DNA of 64,000 nt from Arachnopeziza araneosa (GCA_003988855.1 QYAI01000163.1:62001-126000); one strand, 5' to 3'. Shown: positions 21,305 to 30,835, numbered from the stretch's first letter. A program made the numbers and translations. Notes: generated by a model from the letters alone, not told the origin.

Positions 21305-22328
21305 TTATCCAACCCATCTTTCCTTCCTCGTCACCTCCTTAGTCCACTCCTCCAACCTCTCTGCAAGCTTCTCATCCTTCGCCGCACTGCTCTGCCACCT
21401 CGGCTCCCCAAACCGCCGGAAAATCTCGAAATACGTGCCGCTCTGCTCCGCCTCCATATCCCGACCCGCCACACAAAACAAACTGGTCCACGACCCCTTA
21501 TCAGCAGGCCATATTAATCCAAAAATGCGTAGGACCGAGAGAACACTCATCATGCCCGACCCCGACTCCGCCACCGACGTAGCCAGGTTCGTCTCAACCA
21601 GACCTGGATGCACCGACGAAGCCCAGATCTCGCCCTCCCCGTTCCGCGCACTGGGAGAGCCGGGGCCGTACGTCTTATGCAGGGTCTTGGTGTGCAGAAT
21701 GTTGGCGAGCTTGCTCTGTCCGTATCGCGCCCACGGGCCGCTCTCCTTGAGCGAGAGGTCCATGAAATTGATGCCGCCCTTGGGTGCGCCCAAGTGGCCC
21801 GATGAACTGAGGTTGACGATGCGTACGCTGCCAGGAGGAAGCATTTTAGCGGTCCGCAGCATGAGAGGAAGAAGGTGCTCCGTCAAAACCCAGTGCGCGA
21901 GGTAGTTGGTCTGCCACTGGGCCTCGTGGCCATTTTTGGTCATTTCGAAGGGCGTCGCCATGATGCCTGCGTTGTTAACCAGGCCGTGCAGGGCTGTTTC
22001 GAGGTTTAGGAAATGCTTGACGGCTGCGACGACGCTGGTAAGATCCATGAGATCCATTTGTAGGAGATGGATGTTGGCTAAGGGGTGTAATTTCTTGATG
22101 TTGGCGATGGCTTCTGTGCCCTTCTCTGAAGATCGGACGCACATATAAACGTGAGCGCCGTGTTCTGCTAGGTGGGATACGGTGTAGTAGCCTCTGTTGT
22201 TTGGTGAGATCAAAGATTCGGGCTTCGTGGTGAGAGGGGAGAGGGGAGACTTACATGCCGGAGTTCCCACCTGTGACCATGAATACTTTGCCCTTGAGAT
22301 TGGGGAGAGTGTCGGGATGGAAAGTCAT
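21305..22328 (-). CDS. Short-chain dehydrogenase/reductase
   Basis: Two exons (22255-22328, 21305-22193) give 320 aa. The 61-nt intron splits the cofactor-binding motif, and the joined sequence reads VTGGNSGIGYYTV, the TGxxxGxG of classical SDRs. Other family marks follow: VYMCVRSSEKG, LVNNAGIMA (NNAG), IVNLSSSGHLG with the catalytic Ser, and YGQSKLAN with the YxxxK pair. The order and WAR-YGQSKLANIL-HT pattern place it with retinol-dehydrogenase/WW-domain-oxidoreductase-like fungal SDRs that use NADP(H) on small alcohols or ketones. The substrate is unknown. Length is normal for the family. Confidence 0.9.
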
Positions 22329-22992
22329 ATTCAAAGTGAGTACTTGAGTTAGTTTGTGAATGTATAATACTAAGAAATAGACAATTCAATGTCTTGGATG
22401 GAGTTCTATGTTTTTAATGATATGAAAAGATGTGTCGATATTGAGGTGTTGCTCCGATCTTTATACTGCTTTTATTAAAAAATGTCCGAGATACTCTTAT
22501 CTTAGATATTATTCCGAGTATCAGATATTGTGAGCAAGCTGCATACCCTAGGACTAATCAAGTCATATTCAACTTCGATATATTGAAGAGATGGACTGAT
22601 AAGAGAATTCCGAGTGAGCGAGTCAGCCAGCTGTATGAAGCATGGGGCTCACTGCTGAACTTCTAGCTACTGTCCAAATTGGTCACCCTTGGAAAGTCGT
22701 AGTGTTGCGTCATTCAAGTGATTTGTGTGATGCTGGAGCTCGTGATCCTGGGCTACAATGTGAGCAGGTTGCATGACGCTAGACCTGCTCAAGTTAGACA
22801 CTGTAATAGTGACGAGTGATATCGTGCTATTTCACTCACCCCTGATTGTCTGCGCCTCAGCTGCGGAATAGTGTTAATTCCTCCGTTCCCGAGTGTCAGA
22901 CTCGTTATTGTGAGCAGGCTGCATAAACCGCGTCGGCCAGCCGAAAGAAACTCACATCATTCAACACCAATTCCATCATCACCGCAATTCCA
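22329..22992. promoter_or_regulatory. Divergent region between SDR and bZIP/DUF3425 gene
   Basis: No gene. The phrase TGTGAGCAGG/AAG-CTGCAT recurs three times (around 22530, 22758 and 22910), which suggests an old local duplication. Promoters of both neighbours should lie here. Confidence 0.4.
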
Positions 22993-24051
22993 ATGTTCGC
23001 TAGTATCATGAATAGTACATATCAGCCGGCAAATTCTACAGCACCATGGGTCCAACTCGCGTCGATGCCGCAATTGGCCGAGGTATGTACCAGGCCGCCT
23101 TCAATCACCAAGACGACCTGACTTGCTCACCGTGTGCAGGCGATAAGTAGGGAAGATGACTGGACTGGGACCAAGGATGCTGCAACACGTAGACGGGCGC
23201 AGACTAGACTCAACACAAGGGTATACCGTAAGTAAGGCCTTGTTCTCTCTTCTAAATCAGGAGACCAGTCCGATCAAGGGGTGCCAATTATCGAAACTAA
23301 CAGTCTAGAAGGAAAACGGAAAGCCCTAGCAAAGAAAGCCGAAGTATCCAGTGCCGCAGCCGGGACACTGATCAAATCAGAAGCAATGGTAGAATGCTGG
23401 GACATTGAGCAGCAATCCGTCTCCGTTGTCCCAGCCTCTCGTATCAAGCAATTATATAATGCGAGAAATGCTCTGCTGCCAGATAAAGCTAGAAAACAGC
23501 AATTTAACATTGTCTTCCCGCTCTGTCCTGACCACCTCATCACACTCCTCCAATTCAACGCCATCCGCGCCATGGCCGTCAACCGCACTCTAATCTCGGG
23601 CATCCTGGTCACGCCACTCGACTGTGAAGAGGAAGTTATCCACGTTATCCCCTACCCTACCAAGCCCGAACTACTCCCTTCAGCACTCCTGCCCACGATG
23701 CTTCAGCAAACGGTGCCGCACGGTGACTGGATCGACCTTTTCCCATGTCCCGAGGGAAGAGACCGCCTGATCCGGGCCACCGGCACCTTTGATGAGGACG
23801 AGCTGTGGGCCGACTGCATCGGCGGACTGTACGAGGGCTTTCCTGACGACGAGGTCGAGCGGCGCGGCATCATTGCATGGTCACCGCCCTGGGATATCAC
23901 TGGGTGGGAGATGTCGGAAGGGTTTCTGAGGAAATGGGGTTGGTTGGTGAAAGGGTTTCCGGGCATGTTAGAGGCGACGAATCGGTGGCGGATGGAGAGA
24001 GGCGACGAACCATTTGTTGATGATGACTGCACGTCAGATATAACTGTGTGA
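22993..24051 (+). CDS. bZIP-type protein with DUF3425 C-terminus, degenerate basic region
   Basis: Three exons (22993-23082, 23140-23227, 23279-24051) give 316 aa; all phases join. The second exon encodes EDDWTGTKDAATRRRAQTRLNTRVYR, matching the start of fungal bZIP/DUF3425 regulators (DDWxGxxDxxxRRRxQNRLNQRAYR) but with Thr in place of the otherwise invariant Asn of QNR. No basic extension or leucine zipper follows: the next exon goes to VPIIETNSLEGKRK. The C-terminal two thirds is a good DUF3425 domain, with LCPDHLITLLQFNAIRAMA near residue 145 and a tryptophan-rich end (SPPWDITGWEMSEGFLRKWG). By family it would be a nuclear regulator; here DNA binding may be lost. An intron of 33 nt with another acceptor is possible but unlikely. 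Confidence 0.75.
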
Positions 24052-24179
24052 CCTTTGTGTTGTCCAGCTACTTCGTCATCGACGAGCTTGATGTTTAAGT
24101 CATTGGAGAGTATTATCACGCTAGAAATGGCCCACTAGTCCTTTGGCCAATACATTTCATTCTCCCCCGAGAACTCATC

Positions 24180-24730
24180 GCTGTAATCAAAGCGGCGAAT
24201 AATTTAGATCAAGAGTTTGGCGAAAAATGGCGAAAACCTACGCCATTTAATCATCTTGGTGTCTCCTCGTCCCTTTCGAGAATCTTGGACATGTGCTGAT
24301 TGCGATAAAGTTCATGAGTTGCTGAACGGCTACACACGTTTTGGCGTATTCGTAGCCAGTAATCGGAACTTTCTGATAGTGCGGCGTTTCAACCACTTGC
24401 AGGCGAGGCTGTTGCTACAAGTAGGTACAGGACGAGCTCGGGAAATTCGAGGCGCAGCATGATGCCATGGACAACGGCCCTCTGTTGGCTTGTGAGTCTC
24501 TAGTTTCGGGAGATTGACGACGAGCTGTCAGGCAGGAGGAAATCGTTGCTGTGGAAAATCGAGTATCCAACTGCATTTTTCTAAACATTACGATTCCGCA
24601 GGATAAAATCAAGTGGGGACAAGTTCAAATTTTTTACAGAGAAGAAAGGGGGGCCATGAAGAAGGACATCAAACTTGATTGTTACTCACAAAGCCTGCAT
24701 AAAGTGTAATGGAAGGTAAGAGTTACAGCT
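24180..24730 (+). pseudogene. Relic of a DUF6594-family gene
   Basis: The plus strand encodes pieces like the start of fungal DUF6594 membrane proteins: FGVFVASNRNFLIVRRFNHL then, in another frame, QDELGKFEAQHDAMDNGP, the pattern of a conserved xFRRFxxLxxRxLLxLQxELxxLExxLDxLD block. The two parts are separated by a frame change at about 24425, stops interrupt both sides, and no membrane segments follow. Only the first fifth of the family's usual length remains. I read it as a truncated, frameshifted remnant; a miniature intron at the break cannot be excluded. Confidence 0.5.
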
Positions 24731-25319
24731 CCTGAACTAAGGTTAGCCAACAATCTTACTCGGCTTACAATTTGACAATACGTGATCCTCCATCCTACCA
24801 TTCTTGGTTCTAACCACTGATAAAATTCTGCCTTACTAAGATCTGTATAAATCTCTCCCAAATCACTGTGATTTGGAGTGCGGAATTGATACTACATTTT
24901 TCATCACTGTTTCAGTATTAGCCACCATTATAATGCTGGACCGTAGGCGTCGCATCGCTGCCGCATGCCTCTCCACTACCCAGCTGATCCATCACGCGTT
25001 TTTGGCGACCACATGAGATATCAACCGCTGATACAGTCCTGCCATGTCGGGGTCTGTACTGATTGATCACTGAACCTCAGTAGAACCACCTACTTTAAAG
25101 GGGCCCCAGGATTCGCAATACCTATTCTGTACTTTCCAATGGCTATCCAGAGATCATTTTCAACACGCGAATTCTTGTAGTATCCTAGTCAAAGAAAAGT
25201 AAAGATAAATTCGTTTGAATTGGGTTAATCTGAGGGGTTGAAGAGCAGGTCTCGAAAGCTTTTTAGGCGAGGCCTCCTGGGCAAATCAATGAGGTGTGTT
25301 TTTTGCAGCACTAAGTTTT
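24731..25319. other. Intergenic
   Basis: No gene or repeat recognised apart from the GTTTT target copy at 25315-25319 that belongs to the following LTR. Confidence 0.4.
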
Positions 25320-25494
25320 TGTCGGTTCACGATAAACCTAGGTTATTCGTATTGGCCGGTTTACCCTGGATACTGGACTCCTCACGTTGTGGAGGGGTCT
25401 GTATCGGTGGGTTAAGTGCTGGAGAACCCTTATGGAGTTCTGGCTGCCTGACTAACTAGGCTCTCATGCGTGGCACGTGATTATTGTACCAACA
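25320..25494 (-). repeat. Solo LTR copy 2, copia-like, with 5-bp target duplication
   Basis: On the minus strand it runs from TGTTGGTACAATAATCACGT to GAACCGACA. It is flanked by a perfect direct repeat GTTTT (25315-25319 and 25495-25499). It matches the copy at 18222-18404 closely, with a few indels in the middle third (around the CTTATGGAG segment) and several substitutions. No internal retrotransposon sequence is attached. Confidence 0.9.
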
Positions 25495-25550
25495 GTTTTG
25501 TATTGATTCGTAGCTTACTGTCTAAGAACACTTCTGGTTGTTACATGTCA

Positions 25551-25812
25551 AATCTAACATTAAAATAACTCTAATTGTTATGTAGTAGATTCGACATTTT
25601 AACATGTTAAATTGTCGCTTTTGAAAATCTACATTTAACACTTCTAATTGTTACTCGTCAAATCTGACATTTAACACTCTTAATTATCGCACCTTAAATC
25701 TAACATTTAACACCTCTAATAATTACATATCAAATCTAACCTTTAACACCTCTAATTCTCGTGCATCAAACCTGACATCTAACACCTCTGACTGTCATCC
25801 ATTAAATTCGAC
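25551..25812. repeat. Degenerate tandem repeat, about 36-bp unit
   Basis: Around seven diverged copies of a unit close to AAATCTAACATTTAACACCT followed by CTAATTGTTAC and a short link. The phrases ATTTAACAC and CTAATT recur every 35-37 bp. The array is AT-rich, starts 57 bp after solo LTR copy 2 and has no coding frame. Unit boundaries are approximate. Confidence 0.75.
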
Positions 25813-25909
25813 AACGAAAACAATTGTAAAGAAAGATGAGTTCTAATTGCAGGACTATAGGAGAACAACAATACACTGATGGTTCTCTACATTAGCTGGT
25901 ATTTCCACC

Positions 25910-26628
25910 CTAGCTACTCTCATGCACGGCCGCAGAAAGCGGAGATTCGTCATCTCCATAGCTACATCCTAACCGAGCTTGAACCTCCCCTTTCCCGTAT
26001 CTTTCACTCACTCTCTCATAAATCCTCTCTGTATGTTTCCCAATCTCTTGCCCCTTTTCTCCCTCCGTGATAGCACCAGCAGCAACTAAATCTCCGACCT
26101 GGACTCCCATTCCAGGATTCCACTCCCACTTCCAGCTACCCAATCCTAACTTCAGCCCCTCAACTTGTATACCCAGATCTGGACTCGCGCGACCCCTCCA
26201 CCTGGGAACGCACAGCTCCACTTCCCTTCGTCCAAGCGGGCTTCTACTCCGTCCGAAGTATCTGTCTTCCTGGCTTGTCTCACCAGCGACTTGACCGTGA
26301 TACAGCCAGTACTCATTAGGGTTTTCGTCAGTGAGCTTTTCATAGGGTGAGGCTGCTAGTGATGTGGAAGATTTCGGTGCGAGGCGTAGATCCGGGCTAT
26401 CTTCGCGGAGACACGTGGTTGTGCAGGGGAAAGGGAGGTATGAGGGTACTTGGGTCGGGTTGCAAATGATTGAATGAGATTTCCGGCAGAATGAGGAGCA
26501 GCGTTGAGGTGGACGTGGTGGTGGCATGGGAGCGAGACAGTTGCAGGAATAGCGCCTGGAAGGATCAGTGAGTTCATTGTAGGAAGAGGAAATGAGAGCA
26601 AAGCTTACCAGGAATAGATTTCACACAT
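25910..26628 (-). CDS. Cys-rich protein with C-x8-C-x-C start
   Basis: Two exons (26609-26628, 25910-26555) joined by a 53-nt intron give 221 aa. The first exon supplies only MCEIYS plus part of a codon, and the joined start reads MCEIYSWRYSCNC. The Cys block is C-x8-C-x-C-x12-C-x11-C-x12-C-x3-C, nearly the spacing of the three Cys/His genes upstream, with Cys in place of His. The rest is a hydrophilic region with a Trp/Gly-rich segment (LGLGSWKWEWNPGMGVQ) and no known domain. The splice is what brings the first Cys into register, which supports both the model and the family link. Function unknown. Confidence 0.6.
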
Positions 26629-26851
26629 TTTATTGTATTATTGCAGTCTTTGAGGGTGCGGTGATGAAGAGAAATGTTGAAGAAATATAGTCAACTGCAT
26701 ACCGCATAATTGTTGGAAATACCTGAATGTGAATCACGGTTTAGTCGCTGGGCCGACTCATTGTAGAGTTTGCGCGTGATTGGTACCGCAAATGCGCCCA
26801 AGAATATTCACACAATCCCGCAGTCAGACTCCACAAGTGAGTCGATACTTT

Positions 26852-29560
26852 TTATATGATCACAAACGTCTCGGGATTTTGAATGGGCACCTCTCCATTC
26901 ATGACACCATGAACATAGCAATTACCAACAAGTTCATACACATCTCCACCTGGCTGGATCTTTTTCCGCAGAATGTATGGCATTCTAGCTCCTTTGATGA
27001 GACAAAGATTATCCCCTTTCTTGCTGTTCGGTGCCACGGTAGCCATGCGACCTGTTTTTGTGATGCAGAATCTTCTCATCGAGTTACTACTTGAGAAGTG
27101 CAGAAATCGTGCTGCTTTGGAATTCATGCCCTTGAACTGTTTAATGTCTATAGCAGGCAAGGCTTGCATGACTGATTCAAGCAATTCATCCGGAAGGGAT
27201 TTGTAAGAACCTGCAAATAACGTAAATGGACTAGCATAATATTCTTTTACTGCTTCATAGTCTTCAAGGCATTGAGCAGCAGATGGTATTTCGCCGTCAT
27301 GCGAAGATTGGTTGCAGATCATCGTTCTGATGAAAGCTTCCAAGGTTTCCTGTGACTCTGATCCAAGGATCGGGTATGGATCGCTACCATACTTAAGAGC
27401 AAAAATTTCGGTATCTGAGAACCATTTTTGGTTGTAGCGGTTAAGATTCAAGAGAGTCCATGAGGGATCCTTCTCTCTTATTTCTCCCAGGTGAAGAATG
27501 GTGTCAATTACTTCGCCGTCGAGATGAAGTATAGATTTGTTACGGAGATCGAAGCGAATGATGGGGTTGTAGTTTGAAGCAGCAGAATATCCATGATCGA
27601 GACGCTGGTGATGTTCACAGAGACTCCAGTCCGGAACCCATGATGGCAGATTCTCCACGAGTCGATCGTGACCAATCCCAGCCAGGTTGAGACAATATAA
27701 CGGATCTACTCGCCGAGTAACTAAATACTGCATGGTCTGAATATACAACCGATGTGGGATATTATCTTTACTATAATTTGGGATGAATTCCCTTCTCGTG
27801 TGCTCTGGCGCTAGACCGAGGACTGCGTAAACTTTATCGCGGGGGTCTGTCGACTGGAATCCAAGACAAGCTACCAGCACCTTTGCAAGAGTGTAATTTT
27901 TCTTCACGTTGCTAATATCACCACGAAACATAAGCATGGAATTGATATTAGCAAGCCCCCTCATGGTGTTTGTTCTGGTGTTGCTGAGAAACATGCCGTC
28001 GGAAGGAAGGAAAGCTTCAAGCATTTCTCGGTCGCCTAGAACATCTAGAGCTCTCGACACATACTTCCAGTCCAAGCAATTATTGCCATAGAAGATGTAC
28101 ATCTCTTTTGCCAAGACAACCTCCTGCAGAATCCAGACACGACGAAAATACGGGTTGCCAAAGAATCTGCCAAGCGCATCCCACGTAGCCGATTTCGACT
28201 CCCTATGGTAGAGGTCTTTCAAAGATCCGAACGAGTAACCTAGCGCATGGTATCGAAAATAGAGCTCTGCAAAGTGACTTTGAACAAGGTAAGAGTCTGC
28301 AGCGTGTCCAAGGAATGCTACGACTTTGCTGGCGTTTTGGTAAATCTCTTTCATCATTTGAACTTGAGCTGACCTTTCTTGTTCGTTTGATTGGTTGATA
28401 CAGATCTGATCGATCCATAACAGCCTCTCATTCCATGGTGACCGGCAGAGGAGAAGGACCTCGTAAGCGCTTTTGGTGATTCTCAAGGAACAGCCATCTA
28501 CGAGGACTGATTGAGAGAGAGACGCGTCGCCCCACACATAAGAGATAGCGTCATATTCCATTTCTTTGACTGAAACCTCAACAAAGTGACAAGTAATTTG
28601 TTCAGATGATCTTCCCGGTTGGAGTTTCAGAAGACGGATATGGTTGCTTGATCCGAGTTCAGAATATATATGAGGGTCAGTTGAAGCGGAACCCGAACCT
28701 GGACATGGCTTCGGCGGTTTCAGATCTCGAAGAAATTCTAGGGAGGATAAGAAGATACGGTTGATTTTGAAGACTAATAGTTGGATGATATATCGAAAAC
28801 CAGACTCGAGAAAGCGTGAGACGGGATGTTGAACATACCTCCCAGGTAGAGTCCCAGGCACGAGCTTGAAATAAGAATCCCACCACCCGTTTTGAAAGAC
28901 CAGCATCAGTAGCACAACGCTTAAGCCAAAGAGTAGACCCGCAAAGACTAGAAGGACAAATATCGAGTCTGTTAAGGAAAGAGCGTAGGCAGTAATATAG
29001 TAGACGATATCCAGGAGGACTCCGATCAGAATCCAGCGGACTTCTACTCTATCTGAGATCTCCTTATCAAGATAGAGCATAAGCGGGAAGAAGACGGTAT
29101 CAGACCAGAAGTATGTACCTGCTAACCCGACCAGGGTTCGGGAACGGGTCAGGGGGATAAGTGCCTGCGCTGCTGTGATGATAACAGGAACATTTGGTTT
29201 AAGACCTTTGAGGAACGTTGAATTAAGGTTAGACATCATAGAGATCACGAGCAAGGCTTGAAAAAGCCGGACGATCCTCTGCTGCCATACTATCCCTAGC
29301 AACAGACCGAGCGTTCTGAATATCACAGCGAGGATGGCCGGAGCAAGGCAGTATTTATGGATACTAGGAACAACATTTGTATAGATACTGGAGACGCTGA
29401 GTCTCGTCTTTCGGGCTAGTCGTAGATTCTCTTCTTTCGCTCTGGGGTCTGGTTCTGCATCGGCGGCTTCCTGTAGCTTAGCCGCCGTGTTGGAGGTGCT
29501 CTTGAGCGTCTCGACGAGCAAGAAGATGGCGTCCAGCGGTTGCACAAAAATTTGCAGCAT
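26852..29560 (-). CDS. HET-domain protein with multi-pass membrane N-terminus
   Basis: Frame of 902 aa from the first ATG at 29560 (MLQIFVQPLDAIFLL). The open frame extends 42 codons further upstream to a TTTGTTTCCCAG acceptor-like site, so an unseen 5' exon is likely. The N-terminal 300 residues hold several hydrophobic segments (YCLAPAILAVIFRTLGLLLG, VPVIITAAQALIPL, FVLLVFAGLLFGLSVVLLML). The HET domain follows: YDAISYVWGDASL, LLWIDQICINQSNEQERS, VVAFLGHA, FRRVWILQEVVLA, then DPRDKVYAVLGLAP. The last third has CYVHGVMNGE like other HET-6-type ends. A membrane anchor on a HET protein suggests that it acts at a membrane, perhaps the plasma membrane after cell fusion; that is inference. The frame is intact. 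Confidence 0.85.
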   Translation of the reverse strand: MLQIFVQPLDAIFLLVETLKSTSNTAAKLQEAADAEPDPRAKEENLRLARKTRLSVSSIYTNVVPSIHKYCLAPAILAVIFRTLGLLLGIVWQQRIVRLFQALLVISMMSNLNSTFLKGLKPNVPVIITAAQALIPLTRSRTLVGLAGTYFWSDTVFFPLMLYLDKEISDRVEVRWILIGVLLDIVYYITAYALSLTDSIFVLLVFAGLLFGLSVVLLMLVFQNGWWDSYFKLVPGTLPGRYVQHPVSRFLESGFRYIIQLLVFKINRIFLSSLEFLRDLKPPKPCPGSGSASTDPHIYSELGSSNHIRLLKLQPGRSSEQITCHFVEVSVKEMEYDAISYVWGDASLSQSVLVDGCSLRITKSAYEVLLLCRSPWNERLLWIDQICINQSNEQERSAQVQMMKEIYQNASKVVAFLGHAADSYLVQSHFAELYFRYHALGYSFGSLKDLYHRESKSATWDALGRFFGNPYFRRVWILQEVVLAKEMYIFYGNNCLDWKYVSRALDVLGDREMLEAFLPSDGMFLSNTRTNTMRGLANINSMLMFRGDISNVKKNYTLAKVLVACLGFQSTDPRDKVYAVLGLAPEHTRREFIPNYSKDNIPHRLYIQTMQYLVTRRVDPLYCLNLAGIGHDRLVENLPSWVPDWSLCEHHQRLDHGYSAASNYNPIIRFDLRNKSILHLDGEVIDTILHLGEIREKDPSWTLLNLNRYNQKWFSDTEIFALKYGSDPYPILGSESQETLEAFIRTMICNQSSHDGEIPSAAQCLEDYEAVKEYYASPFTLFAGSYKSLPDELLESVMQALPAIDIKQFKGMNSKAARFLHFSSSNSMRRFCITKTGRMATVAPNSKKGDNLCLIKGARMPYILRKKIQPGGDVYELVGNCYVHGVMNGEVPIQNPETFVII

Positions 29561-29989
29561 ATTGCCAGTTGCTCTGACTTTGAATCCAAGAGAAGAATGT
29601 TGTTGGGTCTGATGAGATGGTGCAGCTCGGGAAAGCCGCCGCTTCAAGCTCCCACGGTCTATTGACTTGAGGATTCTGGGAAACAAAAGAAGAACATCAC
29701 GAGTAATTCATCGCCCAACCAATCCCAAGGCATCGTGCGAAAAAGAAATATGTGCTGCAGCCAGTTCTTCGCAAACATTGATTGATGGGTGAAATGTTTT
29801 CGTCTCAGACGTTGGCGATATTGCTGACATCAGCGCTTGAGTTGTCCCGCTGCGCCGTCCCACCATGATTTTGAAACCTCAACATGGTGAACAGTACCCT
29901 ATACCACGTAGGTCTTCTCCTTCTTCCACACTCAGCTCCAAATCCCTCTCTCTCACTCCTCTTTTCACACTCCTCTCACTCCTCTCATC
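29561..29989. promoter_or_regulatory. Divergent region upstream of HET gene and DUF829 gene
   Basis: Contains the 5' part of the HET transcript, including a probable unrecognised 5' exon or leader before 29680, and a CT-rich leader (TCTCACTCCTCT) just before the plus-strand gene. Confidence 0.4.
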
Positions 29990-30835
29990 ATGTCCACTCC
30001 AAAGCCCCTGGTCCCAGCCGGACTAGAAAAATACAGCCGCCTCAACCCCTCCATCTGGTATCTCCAAACCCCATCTCCCAGCCCTTCCACTTCCACGACA
30101 AGCCCGGATCTTATCCTCCTGGTCGGCTGGATGGGAGCCACGCCCCGGCACCTGAGTAAATACACCACCGGCTACACAGCGCTGTACCCCAGCGCCTCCA
30201 TCCTCGCCATCACATCGAGTGCCTACGACGCCGCCTTGCGCTCTACCTCTTCCAGCAAATCCCGCCTGCGACCCGCCCTAGAAGTCCTCTTCAACCTGCC
30301 ACCGCACTCTAAGGTCCTCCTGCATTTCTTCTCCAACGGCGGCGCCCAAACCACGGCGCTGATCGCGGGCATGTACCGCGAGAAGACCCTCTCGGCGCTC
30401 CCCCTCCGCGCCATGATCCTGGACTCCAACCCCGGCCGTCCAACGTACACGCGCTCCGTCGCCGCCTTCGCCGTCGGGTTGCCCAGGAACCCCGTCTTGA
30501 ATCTGGTCGGGCAGGTGCTGCTGCGTGTGTTCTGGGTCGTGTATACGGCGTCGTATCTGCTCACGGGCAGGAAGGAGGGCATGGAGGTAGTAAGGGAGAA
30601 GTTGAATAGTGAGGATTTGGTGGAGAAAGAGGTTCCGAGGTTGTATATTTACAGTGAGAGGGATCCGATGGTGGGCTACGAAGATGTGGAGGAGCATGCC
30701 GGAGAGGCGGAGAGGTTGGGTTATCGGGTCGAGAGGGAGCGGTTTGTAGAGAGTGGCCATTGTGGCCATTTGATTGTGGATCCGGAGAGGTATTGGAAAG
30801 CTGTTCAGAAGCTGTGGAGTAGTACTCAAGTTTGA
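29990..30835 (+). CDS. DUF829/TMEM53-like alpha/beta-fold protein
   Basis: Intronless frame of 281 aa starting MSTPKPLVPAGLEKY. It has the marks of the DUF829 (PaxU/TMEM53) family: LILLVGWMGATPRHLSKY at the first strand, LHFFSNGGAQ as the nucleophile-elbow-like turn, MILDSNPG, SERDPMVGYEDVEEH, and FVESGHCGHLIVDPERYW with the terminal His. Family members have an alpha/beta-hydrolase fold and some fungal ones are encoded in indole-diterpene clusters, though no reaction is firmly assigned. A hydrophobic stretch near residues 170-195 (LNLVGQVLLRVFWVVYTASYL) may associate with membranes. It is transcribed convergently with the MAPEG gene. Confidence 0.85.
   Translation: MSTPKPLVPAGLEKYSRLNPSIWYLQTPSPSPSTSTTSPDLILLVGWMGATPRHLSKYTTGYTALYPSASILAITSSAYDAALRSTSSSKSRLRPALEVLFNLPPHSKVLLHFFSNGGAQTTALIAGMYREKTLSALPLRAMILDSNPGRPTYTRSVAAFAVGLPRNPVLNLVGQVLLRVFWVVYTASYLLTGRKEGMEVVREKLNSEDLVEKEVPRLYIYSERDPMVGYEDVEEHAGEAERLGYRVERERFVESGHCGHLIVDPERYWKAVQKLWSSTQV

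Noticed and set aside
23228..23260. 33-nt intron in the bZIP/DUF3425 gene
   Set aside because: In phase but shorter than usual fungal introns; the 51-nt alternative is also in phase and more likely.
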